Positions 1 to 11,322 of a stretch of 49,630 nucleotides of DNA are shown piece by piece; the first letter of the stretch is position 1; each line of letters opens with the position of its first letter. The DNA lies in contig JAGRIE010000021.1 of NCBI GenBank assembly GCA_020443425.1, positions 10,264 to 59,893 of the forward strand, read 5' to 3'. The DNA comes from Halioglobus sp. Lineage in GTDB: Bacteria > Pseudomonadota > Gammaproteobacteria > Pseudomonadales > Halieaceae. The notes below the pieces were generated by a model. That model was not told the origin of the DNA. It saw nothing but the letters and a program-made list of their open reading frames with translations, and searched no databases. Position numbers and translations under genes: made by a program.

Positions 1-1503
<1,503 letters not shown>

Positions 1504-1513
1504 CCTGGTGCTG

Positions 1514-1542
1514 TCACCGCTGCAGCGCGTCTGCAGCGGTGA
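1514..1542. terminator. Perfect 12-bp stem-loop between convergent genes
   Basis: Bases 1514-1525 pair perfectly with 1531-1542 around a 5-nt loop, in the gap between the stop codons of gyrB and the acyltransferase gene. No clear T-run follows on either strand, so it may be a Rho-independent terminator without a good U-tract or simply an RNA-stabilising hairpin. The position between convergent genes supports a role in ending one or both transcripts. Confidence 0.5.
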
Positions 1543-1588
1543 TGGTGCGCGCCCGGGCTGCACTCACTGATACGCCCGGTACACTGGG

Positions 1589-2701
1589 TCAGGTGCGTAT
1601 CACCGCTTTGTGCAGCTTGCGGTAGCGGGTGCTCAGGAAGCGGCGTTCTACGAAATAGTAGAACGGGTAGGTCAGGACCAGGGTGGCAAAAATTGTGACG
1701 AGTCCGAGGAATACACTGTCCTTGTCAAACACCTGGCTGACAAACATGAAGGGCAGCAGGAACAGCTTCAGGTGCAGCAGGTAGGCGGAGTATGACATTG
1801 CGCCCAGTATCAGCCACGGTTCCAGCAGCATTACAAGGAGCCGGTTGTCGCTGGCCTTCCAGCGCTGTAGTACCAGCTCCAGGTCGGAGTACAACCACAA
1901 CAGCGCCCCGAAAATAGATGCGAACACGAGGAAATTTGTGCGTATATGTATGGGGTGTACGTAGGCTGCATAAGCCAGTGTAATGCCGGTGAGCACGATC
2001 AGCAGCAGTATATTGCGCGGCGAATCGATCCGCATCCTGATATCGTACTGGTGCAGGTACGCCAGCAGAATGCCCACTGAAAACGCCGGCCAATAGTGCA
2101 GGAACACACCGAAGTTTAACGAGTTGGGTACTATCATAAACAGCAGTGAAACAAGCGTCACCGCCGCAATCACGGGGCGGTAGAACCGTCCCAGGTACAG
2201 TGCGATAAACACTACAAGATAGAACTGGAACTCGATCGCCAGCGTCCAGTAAACGGTATTGATACCGGCAAATTCACTGGCCAGTTCGCTGGAGTTGGCC
2301 CAGAACACCTTTGTCAGCAGCAACACGTTCAGCCATTCAGTGGCGTCGTAGCGCGCCAGCGGGCTCCCGGGTAGCACCAGCTCACCCGTTTTAAAACTGC
2401 TGAGCAGTTCCATGGTATAGGGCAGCAGTAGAACCAGCACCAGCGACGCCCAGTACGTCAGGTAGATGCGCCGGAACCGATTCCTGAGAAAGTGCAGTGG
2501 CGGCTTGCTGTTTCTGCGGCTGGATTCGGCAGAATACGTGATGACATAACCGGATATGACAAAAAACATCGGCACACCGAGGTGGCCAAAGGAGGCGATA
2601 GCGGCGATAAGCGGGGCTGGCTCGTCGAACAGGTTCCCTACGTGGAAAAAAAATACCCAGAGGCAGGCGAGTCCCCGCGCCACATCTAACAGCAATACCA
2701 C
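1589..2701 (-). CDS. Membrane acyltransferase, acyltransferase-3 (OafA/YrhL-like) family
   Basis: The product (370 aa) is a polytopic inner-membrane protein with about ten hydrophobic segments. It opens with LDVARGLACLWVFFFH, the family signature LDxxRGxAxxxVxxxH with the catalytic-type histidine, followed by a conserved RxxR-type loop (RNRFRRIYLTYW). Family members O-acetylate or otherwise acylate surface polysaccharides, lipid A sugars or peptidoglycan; the substrate here cannot be told. The start is a GTG only 8 bp downstream of the rmuC stop, and no ATG lies between it and the upstream in-frame stop, so the N-terminus is short and slightly uncertain. It is probably co-transcribed with rmuC. 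Confidence 0.85.
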   Translation of the reverse strand: MVLLLDVARGLACLWVFFFHVGNLFDEPAPLIAAIASFGHLGVPMFFVISGYVITYSAESSRRNSKPPLHFLRNRFRRIYLTYWASLVLVLLLPYTMELLSSFKTGELVLPGSPLARYDATEWLNVLLLTKVFWANSSELASEFAGINTVYWTLAIEFQFYLVVFIALYLGRFYRPVIAAVTLVSLLFMIVPNSLNFGVFLHYWPAFSVGILLAYLHQYDIRMRIDSPRNILLLIVLTGITLAYAAYVHPIHIRTNFLVFASIFGALLWLYSDLELVLQRWKASDNRLLVMLLEPWLILGAMSYSAYLLHLKLFLLPFMFVSQVFDKDSVFLGLVTIFATLVLTYPFYYFVERRFLSTRYRKLHKAVIRT

Positions 2702-2709
2702 CGCAGGGC

Positions 2710-4215
2710 CTAGCCGTTCTTGTCGATAATCATCGGTCCGGCCTCCGGTGCCGTGGTGTCACTTTCTTCGATCCGGGAAAACAGGTTCTCTGTATCCGAA
2801 CGGCTGGCAACTGAGTCCAGGCGATCGTTCTCGATGTCGTCGTGAATCGGATCCAGTGTGACCATTTCTTTGTTGGCCCTGGCCGACAGGTGCTGGAAGC
2901 GATCGACCTTGCCGTGCAGGCCCTGCTTGCCGACCAGGCCGGTGACGGTCTCGTTGTAGTGATTGTTTACCGTGCGCAGTGTGTTGCCCAATTTGTTGAG
3001 ACGCTCGGCAACCAGGCATACCTGGTTGTAAATATCCCCTGCCCTACTGCTGATCTCTTTCGCCTCCCGGTTGCCCTGTTCAATCATCCACAGGTTGGCC
3101 ACTGTGCGCAGGATCGGCATCAGTGTCGTGTGCGACACCATGATGACACCTTTTTTGTAACCGTAATTGAACAGGTCCTTGTTGTGCTTCATGGCCTCGA
3201 TGTAGGCCGGTTCGATGGGCATGAACATCAGTACAAAATCGGGGCTGCCAATACCTGGTAGGTTGGCGTAGTTTTTGGACGCCAGGTCGTCGATGTGGTT
3301 TCGCACGGCCCGTGCGTGGGCGTTCAGCGCGTCCGTTCGGGCCTCGCCGGTCTCGGCCGCAATGGCCCGGTCGTAGTCAATCAGCGAAACCTTGCTGTCG
3401 ATAATGATGTTCTTGTTGTCCGGGAGCCTGATCACAAAGTCCGGCAGTTTGCGTTTGCCTTCGTCATCCCGGTAGGCAGACTGCGTGTCATAGTGTTCGC
3501 CCGCCTGCAGGCCGGCCAGTTCGAGTGTGCGCTGCAACTGGGCCTCGCCCCAGTTGCCGGCTGTCTTCTTATCGCCTTTCAGTGCTACGGTCAGGTTGCT
3601 GGCCTGGCTGTTCATCTCCAGCCCTATTTCCAGTACTTTCTGGATCTCTTTTTCCAGGATTGTGTTGCCGCGCAACGATTCGGAGTGCACCTCGTTGATG
3701 CGCGACTGGAAGCCGGAGATCTGCTCGCGAAAAGGTTTGAGCAGGGCCTCGAGTGAGGCCTGGCTTGTCGAAGTGAAGCTTTTGCCCTTGTCCTCAAAGA
3801 TGCGGTTGGCCAGGTTTTCAAATTCCTTCTTGAGATTATCCCGAGTCTCATTGAGCAGCTGAATCTGCTCCACGTGCCGATCCTCGCGTTCGCGCTGTTG
3901 CGTCTGCAACTGGGCGTGTTCCTGTCGCAGCGAATTCAGAATCGAGTGCGTGGCCGCCAGTTCAGCCCTTGTCGTGAGCAGATCCGACTGGCAGGCCTCC
4001 AACTGCCGACGCTCCTGTGCCAGCGCGACGGATTGTCCACGCTGTTCGGCGCAGGCCTCGGACAAGGCTTCCTCGCGCAGGCGCAACTGCTCCCGCGCAG
4101 CGGCGAGTGCGCGCCGGCTGCTGATGCCCAGCCACAGGCTCAGGAGCAGCGCTGTCAACAGTGTCGCAGCCAGCGCTGCGGCAATGAGCATCACTGGGTC
4201 GTCGGGTAGCGTCAT
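2710..4215 (-). CDS. rmuC: RmuC family DNA recombination protein
   Basis: The product (501 aa) has one N-terminal membrane anchor (residues about 8-28), a long coiled coil (about 30-150, rich in E, Q, L and R), and then the RmuC domain with GNWGEAQLQRTLELAGL, PDFVIRLPDNKNIIIDSKV and FVLMFMPIEPAYIEA, the conserved PD-(D/E)xK-like nuclease core. RmuC limits inversions at short inverted repeats in E. coli and has been linked to phage defence in some bacteria. Length matches the family. The start is an ATG at 4215. It lies upstream of the acyltransferase gene with an 8-bp gap, suggesting one transcript. Confidence 0.93.
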   Translation of the reverse strand: MTLPDDPVMLIAAALAATLLTALLLSLWLGISSRRALAAAREQLRLREEALSEACAEQRGQSVALAQERRQLEACQSDLLTTRAELAATHSILNSLRQEHAQLQTQQREREDRHVEQIQLLNETRDNLKKEFENLANRIFEDKGKSFTSTSQASLEALLKPFREQISGFQSRINEVHSESLRGNTILEKEIQKVLEIGLEMNSQASNLTVALKGDKKTAGNWGEAQLQRTLELAGLQAGEHYDTQSAYRDDEGKRKLPDFVIRLPDNKNIIIDSKVSLIDYDRAIAAETGEARTDALNAHARAVRNHIDDLASKNYANLPGIGSPDFVLMFMPIEPAYIEAMKHNKDLFNYGYKKGVIMVSHTTLMPILRTVANLWMIEQGNREAKEISSRAGDIYNQVCLVAERLNKLGNTLRTVNNHYNETVTGLVGKQGLHGKVDRFQHLSARANKEMVTLDPIHDDIENDRLDSVASRSDTENLFSRIEESDTTAPEAGPMIIDKNG

Positions 4216-4344
4216 GCTGTCTCCCTGTCCATGGACTGCCAGTGTAAATCAATACCGGTCCGTCGGGGCCCCCTGTTACTGGATTCACCGGAACCTGTCG
4301 CATTTTGAAGCAGGTGACCGCGAACACGGTGGTGCGGTGTCGCG

Positions 4345-6423
4345 CTAGCGGGCGACGACCAGCAGTGAAATGTCGGCGACGCCGAGGAACAGCTCGCGCA
4401 ACTGTTTCAGCAGGTTGAGCCGGTTGTGACGCAGCGCGGCGTCCTCAGCATTGACCATCACATCCTCAAAAAACGCGTCCACCGGGCCCCGTAGTTCTGC
4501 CAGGCAGGTCAATGCCTCCGTGAACTCATCGTCTGCCAGATGTGCCTGGAAGCTTGTGGAGAGACGCTGGATACTATCGTACAGCGCCTTTTCCTGTGGC
4601 TCTACCAGTAAGTCAGCGCTCACTACGTCGAAGCGATGGTCGCTGTCCAGCTTGCCCAGGATGTTGGAAACGCGTTTGTTGGCGGCGGCCAGCGCCTGTG
4701 CCTGGGGCAGCTGCGAGAAGGTGTGCACCGCCAGTACCCGACGGTGGATATCAAGCGGCTGGGACAGTTTGCGCGCACTGACAGCCTTGAAAATCTCAGC
4801 AGGAATATTGTCCTCTTCATACCAGGCGCGAAAGCGCTCAATCATATAGTCGAGGACCTGCGCTGCCGTCCCTGGAGCCAGTACGTCAACCGGGTACTGG
4901 GCGACGGCCAGTTCCAGGCCCTCGCGTAAATCCAGCGCCAGCCCCTTTTCGACGATGATGCGCAGTACTGACAGGGAGGCACGGCGCAGTGCAAATGGGT
5001 CTTTCGAGCCAGTGGGAGCCTGGCCAATACCGAAAATACCGACCAGTGTGTCCAGCCGGTCCGCGAGGCCGAGGGTGCTGGCTGTGGCGTTCTCGGGCAG
5101 TCGGTCCCCGGCGAAGCGCGGCCAGTACTGTTGCGCCAGCGCCGCAGCGACATCAACATGCTCCTGGTCATGCAGTGCATAGTAGGAGCCGGCGATACCC
5201 TGCATGTCCGCGAATTCCAGCACCATGTCCGTGACCAGGTCGGCCTTGCCCAACAGTCCCGCCCGCCGCGCCAGCTCGACCGGCGCGCCGACAACGGGCG
5301 CTAGTGCGGCGGCCAGTTTGCTTACCCGTTCTGATTTTTCCAGCACGGTGCCGAGCTTCTGCTGGAACACGATATTGGCCAGCGCCGGCAGGCGCTCGGC
5401 AAGTGGGGTTTTCTTGTCCGTTGCAAAGAAAAACGCCGCGTCTGACAAGCGCGGGCGAATCACACGTTCATTACCAGCGATCACCTGCTGCGGGTCGCGG
5501 CTCTCGATATTCGCGACCGTGATGAAGTGCGGCAGCAGTTCACCCGCCTCGTCGACCACATGAAAATACTTCTGGTGTTCCTTCATTGAAGACACCAGCG
5601 CCTCCGGGGGAACTTCAAGGAACCGCTCCTCAAAAGACCCGGTCAATGCCACAGGCCACTCCACCAGGCCAGTCACTTCGTCCAGCAGGTCCTCGTCGAT
5701 GACAGCCCTCGCGCCCAGACGCCCGGCCTGCTCTTCCACCTGTTGGCGAATCATCTCCCGCCGTTTGTCGAAGGAGGCGACTACGCAGGCGGATTCCAGT
5801 GCGGCGACATACTCCGCGGGTCGCTGCAGGGTGATCGGGCCACTGCTGAGGAAGCGGTGGCCGCGAGTGGTATTGCCGGTGCTGACGCCGAGAATATCGC
5901 CGTGCGCGAAAGCGTCACCCAGCATCGCCACTGCCCAGTGCACCGGCCTGACAAACTCCTCCCGGCTGGCGCCCCAGCGCATACGGCGCGGAATCGGCAG
6001 CTTCTGGATACTGCCCTGTATGATATCGTTGAGGGCGTCGCTGGTTGTTACACCCGGCACCGTGGTGCGCAGGCCCAGGCGCTGGCCCTTGGGTGTGTCT
6101 ATGGCCTGCAACTCCTCCGGCGCCACACCCTGCTTGCGCGCAAACCCCTCTGTGGCTGCAGACCAATGGCCCTGTTCGTCGCGTGCGCGATCGACGGGCG
6201 GACCCAGTATCTCCACCGATTTTTCGGCGCTGCGCAGCACCAGGTTTTCCACCATGACCGCCAGCCGTCGCGGGGTGGCAAACCACTGCACCTCGCCGTG
6301 GCCCAGCTCGCGCTGCTGCAATCCTTCAACAATGCCGTCGCGAAACGCCAGTCCGAGGGACTTCAGGGCCTTGGGTGGCAGTTCTTCGGTGCCCAGTTCC
6401 ACCAGTAGTGTGTCAGTGCTCAT
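4345..6423 (-). CDS. glyS: Glycyl-tRNA synthetase, beta subunit
   Basis: The product (692 aa) starts MSTDTLLVELGTEELPPKAL, typical of the beta subunit of the heterotetrameric (alpha2beta2) bacterial glycyl-tRNA synthetase, which attaches glycine to tRNA-Gly. Other family landmarks are FATPRRLAV, EFVRPVHWAVAMLGD, the HD-type centre (around GLLGKADLVTDMVLEFADMQ), SKDPFALRR, and a C-terminal anticodon-binding-like domain ending FLGVADISLL. It follows glyQ with a 4-bp gap, so the two subunits are made from one transcript. Length is normal. Confidence 0.98.
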   Translation of the reverse strand: MSTDTLLVELGTEELPPKALKSLGLAFRDGIVEGLQQRELGHGEVQWFATPRRLAVMVENLVLRSAEKSVEILGPPVDRARDEQGHWSAATEGFARKQGVAPEELQAIDTPKGQRLGLRTTVPGVTTSDALNDIIQGSIQKLPIPRRMRWGASREEFVRPVHWAVAMLGDAFAHGDILGVSTGNTTRGHRFLSSGPITLQRPAEYVAALESACVVASFDKRREMIRQQVEEQAGRLGARAVIDEDLLDEVTGLVEWPVALTGSFEERFLEVPPEALVSSMKEHQKYFHVVDEAGELLPHFITVANIESRDPQQVIAGNERVIRPRLSDAAFFFATDKKTPLAERLPALANIVFQQKLGTVLEKSERVSKLAAALAPVVGAPVELARRAGLLGKADLVTDMVLEFADMQGIAGSYYALHDQEHVDVAAALAQQYWPRFAGDRLPENATASTLGLADRLDTLVGIFGIGQAPTGSKDPFALRRASLSVLRIIVEKGLALDLREGLELAVAQYPVDVLAPGTAAQVLDYMIERFRAWYEEDNIPAEIFKAVSARKLSQPLDIHRRVLAVHTFSQLPQAQALAAANKRVSNILGKLDSDHRFDVVSADLLVEPQEKALYDSIQRLSTSFQAHLADDEFTEALTCLAELRGPVDAFFEDVMVNAEDAALRHNRLNLLKQLRELFLGVADISLLVVAR

Positions 6424-6427
6424 GCGC

Positions 6428-7378
6428 TTACCGTGCCTCCGCCTGCAAACGATTCAGGACTTCTGTGCGCAGGTTCTCCGCCGCCAGCGGAAAACCCAGT
6501 GCTGCCCGGGCGTCGAAATACGCCTGTGCTACCGATCTTGCCAGCGTGCGCACGCGCAGGATAAATCGCTGGCGTTCCGTGACGGAAATTGCGTGGCGCG
6601 CGTCCAGCAAATTGAAGGCATGCGACGCTTTCATCACCATCTCATACGCGGGCAGCGGCAGGTTCTTTTCCACCAGGCGCAGGGCCTCGCGCTCGCAGAA
6701 ATCAAACTGACTGAACAGCTGTGCGACGTCGGCTTCCTCAAAATTGTAGCGGGACATCTCCACTTCGTTCTGGTGGAACACGTCGCCATAGGTGACTTTT
6801 CCGGCGGGCCCTTCAGACCACAGCAAATCGTAAATGCTGTCCACGCCCTGCAGGTACATGGCGATGCGCTCGATACCGTAGGTGATTTCACCGGTCACAG
6901 GAAAGCACTCCAGCCCGCCCGCCTGCTGGAAGTAGGTGAACTGGGTGACTTCCATACCGTTCAGCCAGACCTCCCAGCCGAGCCCCCAGGCGCCCAGTGT
7001 GGGTGACTCCCAGTTGTCCTCGACGAAGCGGATATCGTGGATGGCGGTATCGACACCCAGTGCGGCCAGGGATTGCAGATAGAGCTGCTGGAAGTTTTCC
7101 GGGGAGGGCTTCATCACCACCTGGAACTGGTAGTAATGCTGCAGCCGGTTCGGGTTCTCCCCGTAGCGTCCGTCCGTAGGCCGGCGGCACGGCTGCACAT
7201 AGGCGGCATTCCAGCTCTCCGGCCCGACGGCGCGCAGGAAGGTCGCGGGGTGAAAGGTCCCCGCTCCCACTTCCATATCCAGAGGTTGTAACACCACACA
7301 GCCCTGCTCTGCCCAAAACTGCTGCAGTTTCAGGATAAGAGCCTGGAACGTAAGGGTTTCATTCTTGGTTTGTGACAC
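6428..7378 (-). CDS. glyQ: Glycyl-tRNA synthetase, alpha subunit
   Basis: The product (316 aa) is the catalytic class II subunit of glycyl-tRNA synthetase. It shows [40 protein letters not shown] (motif 2) and TYFQQAGG, all characteristic of GlyQ. The start codon is GTG at 7378; the purine-rich AGGCGG a few bases upstream supports this choice and no ATG competes. It is the first gene of the glyQ-glyS operon, divergent from the djlA-like gene. Confidence 0.98.
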   Translation of the reverse strand: MSQTKNETLTFQALILKLQQFWAEQGCVVLQPLDMEVGAGTFHPATFLRAVGPESWNAAYVQPCRRPTDGRYGENPNRLQHYYQFQVVMKPSPENFQQLYLQSLAALGVDTAIHDIRFVEDNWESPTLGAWGLGWEVWLNGMEVTQFTYFQQAGGLECFPVTGEITYGIERIAMYLQGVDSIYDLLWSEGPAGKVTYGDVFHQNEVEMSRYNFEEADVAQLFSQFDFCEREALRLVEKNLPLPAYEMVMKASHAFNLLDARHAISVTERQRFILRVRTLARSVAQAYFDARAALGFPLAAENLRTEVLNRLQAEAR

Positions 7379-7413
7379 CGGTCCGCCTGTCAGATCGTCG
7401 CAAAAAGCCGGGT

Positions 7414-7419
7414 ATTATA
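7414..7419 (-). promoter_or_regulatory. Candidate -10 box of the glyQ-glyS promoter
   Basis: On the minus strand a perfect TATAAT lies 35 bp before the glyQ start codon, a suitable distance for a short leader. No good -35 hexamer sits 16-18 bp further upstream, so the call rests on the -10 box and position only. The 192-bp divergent gap between glyQ and the djlA-like gene also contains CATAAT on the plus strand (7436-7441), which could serve the other direction. Confidence 0.45.
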
Positions 7420-7570
7420 CAGGCTCTTTTGACGGCATAATACGCGCTTTCCCCGAAAGTGAAACTCTACCGACAAACCGGCGAGGGTGATTCCGGCCGG
7501 CGGTGGGCCGTGCCAGCGCAGGTGCTTTCTGTCGGGGCTCCATTCAGCGACCTGAGTAACATTGAATCTT

Positions 7571-8377
7571 ATGAAGTACCCATTTTTCGGAAAAATCATA
7601 GGCGGCCTGATCGGGCTTGCCGCTGCCGGTCTGCCCGGCCTCGTTCTCGGGGCCGTGGTTGGCCACTTCTTTGATCGCGCCCTGGTCAATGCCCTGTCGT
7701 TCGGCTCACCTGAAAATATTGAGCGAATCCGCAACAGCTTCTTCGAGACGACCTTCCTGCTGTCCGGATACCTGGCCAAGGCGGATGGCCGTATTTCCCA
7801 ATCGGAAGTGGACCACACCGAGCAGGTCATCGCGCAAATGCGCCTGGATGTTGCGCAGCGCAAACGCGCTATCGAGTTGTTCCAGCGTGGCGCCGCCAGC
7901 GATTTCCAGCTGGAACCTACGGTTGCCGCCTTTCTGCAGGCGTGCGGCCCGCAGCGGCAGTTGCAGCAGACGCTGCTGCTGTTCCTGATTTCCCTGGCCC
8001 AGGTCGACCAGGGTATCGCGGTGTCCGAGCATGCGGCGCTGGTGCGCATCGCCAACCTGATGGGCCTGGGAGCGGCGCAGCTGGAACAGCTGCTGCGGAT
8101 GTCCAGGGCCCAGGACAGTTTCCACCAGCAGCGCGGTCAGGCCGCGTCATCATCGACCTCCAGCCTGGAAGATGCCTACACCGCGCTGGGCGTTGCCAGC
8201 AACGCCAGTGACAAGGAAGTGAAGCGCGCCTACCGCCGGCAGATGAGTGAAAACCATCCCGACAAGCTGATCGCCAAGGGCGTTCCCGAGGAGATGATCA
8301 AACTGGCGACCACCCGGTCACAGGAAATTCAAAATGCGTATGAGATGATCAAGAAGACACGGCCGGCTATGCGTTAG
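7571..8377 (+). CDS. djlA: DjlA-like membrane-anchored J-domain co-chaperone
   Basis: The product (268 aa) has a glycine-rich N-terminal membrane segment (residues about 7-29), a central TerB-like helical domain (about 50-175, with AKADGRISQSEVDHTEQVI acidic motifs), a Ser-rich linker, and a C-terminal J domain with DAYTALGVASNASDKEVKRA and the HPD triad (NHPDKLIAKG). This is the architecture of DjlA, a DnaK co-chaperone facing the cytoplasm. The ATG at 7571 is chosen; an in-frame TTG at 7562 is less likely. Length (E. coli DjlA is close to 270 aa) fits. The trkH gene converges on it 11 bp downstream. Confidence 0.93.
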   Translation: MKYPFFGKIIGGLIGLAAAGLPGLVLGAVVGHFFDRALVNALSFGSPENIERIRNSFFETTFLLSGYLAKADGRISQSEVDHTEQVIAQMRLDVAQRKRAIELFQRGAASDFQLEPTVAAFLQACGPQRQLQQTLLLFLISLAQVDQGIAVSEHAALVRIANLMGLGAAQLEQLLRMSRAQDSFHQQRGQAASSSTSSLEDAYTALGVASNASDKEVKRAYRRQMSENHPDKLIAKGVPEEMIKLATTRSQEIQNAYEMIKKTRPAMR

Positions 8378-8388
8378 GGGTAGTTTGA

Positions 8389-9837
8389 TCAGATACGCCA
8401 GAAAGCAGGTGTAAACAGCACCAGCAGCGTGAAGATCTCCAACCGGCCGAGGAGCATCGCGAAGCACAGGATGGCCTTGCCCCACTCCGAGACATCACCA
8501 AAGCCGCTGGACACCCCCGCGATTCCCATGCCGAGGTTATTCAGTGTTGCCGCCACCGCCGAGAACGCGGTGGTGAAGTCCATGCCAATCAGCATCAGCA
8601 GTAACAGCAGTACGATGAACGCGGACGTATAAATAGCAAAAAAACTCCACACTGCACTGACGACGGTCGCTTCAACTCTGCGGCCGCCGACTTTAAGCGG
8701 AATGACCGCCTGCGGATGCACCAGTTGCTTCAACTCGCGCATCCCCTGCTTGAATACCAGCATTACGCGCATCGCCTTTATGCCGCCGGTGGTGGAGCCG
8801 ACACAGCCGCCCATGCAGGAAAAGAAGATCGCCATAATGGGCAGCGCCACCGGCCAGGCGGCGAGGTTTTCGGTCGAGAAGCCAGTGGTGGTGATGATGG
8901 ACAGCACCTGGAAGACACCGTGCAGCACACTTTCGGAGTGCCCGTGGATGTCCCACATCACCAGGCAGACGATGGTGATCAGCATGCAACTGGCAACCGC
9001 GATGGTGTAGAACCGTGTCTCGGAATCCCGGCGGTAAACGAATAGCGATTTGCGGCGCCATGCGACAAAGTGCAGGCCGAAATTGATGCTGGAGACAAAC
9101 ATGAAAATAGTCGCCACAACCAGTACAGCATCGCTGTCGTAGTAACCGAGGCTGGCATCATGGGTGGAGAACCCGCCCAGGGATACCGTGGAGAACGAGT
9201 GGGCGACAGCGTCAAAGGCCGACATCCCCACAGCGTAGTAGGCCAGCGCACAGCCCACGGTGATCGCGAGATAGACGGCGAACAACACTTTCGCGGTCTC
9301 CGTAATCCGCGGCGTCAGTTTATTGTCTTTGGACGGCCCCGGTATTTCCGCCCTGTACAGCTGCATACCCCCGATGCCCAGCATCGGCAAAATTGCCACG
9401 GCGACAACAATGATGCCGATACCGCCCAGCCACTGCAGCATCTGGCGGTAGAGCAGGATTGACTGCGGCAGGTTGTCGAGACCGACGAGAACAGTGCCTC
9501 CGGATGAGGTGAGGCCGGATATGGATTCGAAAACAGCGTCCATCGGCGTGACGTCGAGGGCGTCTGTGAGCGCGAATGGCAGCGCGCCAAACAACCCCAG
9601 TACCGTCCAGAACAGTGAGGTGATCAGGAAGCCGTCCCGGATCCTCAGCTCGTGGCTCGCTTTGCGGACGGGGAACCACATCAACAGGCCGGACAGGAAG
9701 ATAATTCCCATCGCAGACATAAAACCGGGGGCGGTGTGATCTGACTCCAGCAGTGCCAGCAGCAGCGGAGTGATCAGCACCGAGCTGAAACACATCAACA
9801 GGATGCCAAGAATCCGAAAAGAGATGGAAAAATGCAT
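8389..9837 (-). CDS. trkH: Trk system potassium uptake protein TrkH
   Basis: The product (482 aa) is a polytopic inner-membrane potassium channel subunit of the SKT superfamily. Four pore-loop selectivity signatures can be seen, among them SSGGTVLVGL, STVSLGGFST, TTTGFSTEN and LNNLGMGI. GCVGSTTGGIKAMRV is the region between the third and fourth repeat. It needs TrkA, whose gene is directly upstream with a 3-bp gap, for NAD(H)/nucleotide-gated activity. Length matches the family. Confidence 0.97.
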   Translation of the reverse strand: MHFSISFRILGILLMCFSSVLITPLLLALLESDHTAPGFMSAMGIIFLSGLLMWFPVRKASHELRIRDGFLITSLFWTVLGLFGALPFALTDALDVTPMDAVFESISGLTSSGGTVLVGLDNLPQSILLYRQMLQWLGGIGIIVVAVAILPMLGIGGMQLYRAEIPGPSKDNKLTPRITETAKVLFAVYLAITVGCALAYYAVGMSAFDAVAHSFSTVSLGGFSTHDASLGYYDSDAVLVVATIFMFVSSINFGLHFVAWRRKSLFVYRRDSETRFYTIAVASCMLITIVCLVMWDIHGHSESVLHGVFQVLSIITTTGFSTENLAAWPVALPIMAIFFSCMGGCVGSTTGGIKAMRVMLVFKQGMRELKQLVHPQAVIPLKVGGRRVEATVVSAVWSFFAIYTSAFIVLLLLLMLIGMDFTTAFSAVAATLNNLGMGIAGVSSGFGDVSEWGKAILCFAMLLGRLEIFTLLVLFTPAFWRI

Positions 9838-9840
9838 GGC

Positions 9841-11217
9841 CTAGGAAAAAAATCCGAAGCCGACGGCAAACAATTTCTCGACTGCGCCAATCTGCTTGCG
9901 ATCCAGCAGGAACAGGATCACGTGGTCATCTGTTTCCACCAGCACATGGCCGTGTGCAATCAGCACTTCATCGCCTCGCACGATGGCGCCGATGGTAACC
10001 CCTTCCGGCAGCTTGATTTCGTCCAGTCGGCGCCCCACGACCTTCGATGAGCGGGAATCCCCGTGCGCGGTCACTTCGATTGATTCCGCCGCGCCACGGC
10101 GCAGTGAGTGCACATTGCTGATATCCCCTTTGCGCACATGTGTCAGCAGGCTGCCGATGGTGATCTGCTGCGGGGAGATGGCGATGTCGATCTCATCGCC
10201 CACCAGCTCTGCATAGGCAGAGTTCGTGATCAGGGTGATGACCTTCTTGGCGCCCATGCGCTTGGCCAGCATCGACATCATGATATTGGCCTCGTCACTG
10301 TTGGTCAGCGCACAGAAGACGTCGGTCGCCTCGATGTTTTCGGAGGCCAGCAGTTGTGGCTCCGAGGCACTGCCGTTCAGCACAATGGTATGCTTGAGGC
10401 GCTCGGCCAACACCCGGCACAGGTCATAGGATTTCTCGATCAGCTTGACCTTGTACTGGCTTTCCAGCGTCTGTGCCAGTGTCGCGCCGATATTGCCGCC
10501 GCCGGCAATCATCACGCGCTTGTAGGGCTTGTCGATCTTGCGAAGTTCCGACATGACCGCGCGGATATTGTCCTTGGCGGCGATGAAAAACACCTCGTCA
10601 TCCACCTGCACCACGGTGTCGCCCTCGGGGATAAGCGCGCGATCGCGCCGAAAAATGGCGGCAACGCGGGTGTCCACCTTGGGCATGTGGCGCCGTATTT
10701 CCTGCAATTCGTGGCCGACAATAGGCCCGCCGTAGTACGCCCGCACCGCGACCAGCTGCACCTTGCCCTCGGCGAAGTCCAGCACCTGCAGTGCGCCGGG
10801 GTTGGCAATCAGCCGCTGGATCGCCTGTGTTACCAGCTGTTCGGGGCCGATAATGACATCCACCGGAATATGCTCCCGGGTGAACAGCGCCTCCTGGTGA
10901 GCGAGGTAATTCGGTGAGCGCACTCGGCAGATCTTGGTGGGAGTCTTGAAGAGGGTGTAAGCGACCTGGCAGGCCATCATATTGATTTCGTCGCTGTTGG
11001 TGACAGCGATCAGCATATCCGCGTCTTCCGCGCCGGCCTTGTACAGCGTATTGGGGTGTGAGGCTCCGCCGACAATCGTGCCGATATCCAGACGGTCCTG
11101 CAGGGCGCGCAACTTGTCGCCGTCGGTATCCACCACGATGATGTCGTTCTGCTCGTTGGCGAGGTGCTCAGCTAAAGTGCCGCCGACCTGGCCCGCCCCG
11201 AGGATGATGATCTTCAT
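9841..11217 (-). CDS. trkA: Trk system potassium uptake regulator TrkA
   Basis: The product (458 aa) is a soluble peripheral membrane protein made of two RCK units. The first begins [20 protein letters not shown] and the second [20 protein letters not shown]; each is a Rossmann nucleotide-binding fold followed by a TrkA-C domain. It binds NAD(H)/ATP and gates TrkH, which is encoded just downstream. Length equals that of E. coli TrkA. The 105-bp gap to rsmB upstream suggests trkA-trkH may have its own promoter, but I see no convincing one. Confidence 0.97.
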   Translation of the reverse strand: MKIIILGAGQVGGTLAEHLANEQNDIIVVDTDGDKLRALQDRLDIGTIVGGASHPNTLYKAGAEDADMLIAVTNSDEINMMACQVAYTLFKTPTKICRVRSPNYLAHQEALFTREHIPVDVIIGPEQLVTQAIQRLIANPGALQVLDFAEGKVQLVAVRAYYGGPIVGHELQEIRRHMPKVDTRVAAIFRRDRALIPEGDTVVQVDDEVFFIAAKDNIRAVMSELRKIDKPYKRVMIAGGGNIGATLAQTLESQYKVKLIEKSYDLCRVLAERLKHTIVLNGSASEPQLLASENIEATDVFCALTNSDEANIMMSMLAKRMGAKKVITLITNSAYAELVGDEIDIAISPQQITIGSLLTHVRKGDISNVHSLRRGAAESIEVTAHGDSRSSKVVGRRLDEIKLPEGVTIGAIVRGDEVLIAHGHVLVETDDHVILFLLDRKQIGAVEKLFAVGFGFFS

Positions 11218-11322
11218 GGCCTGCTGAGCTCTGGTTTGTGAACTGACCTTAAGGTTGCCAGCACGATAAAGAAATCGCCCCGTGATTGTAAGTCTCGGGG
11301 GACTGTAATTTTACACATGTCA

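Noticed and set aside
5699-7006. Long plus-strand open frame opposite glyS and glyQ
   Set aside because: It has the Arg/Ser/Cys-rich composition of an antisense frame and both real genes are secure.
11218-11322. CCCCG/CGGGG pairing between trkA and rsmB considered as a terminator
   Set aside because: The loop is 13 nt, the stem is only 5 bp and the following sequence is only mildly T-rich on the minus strand.
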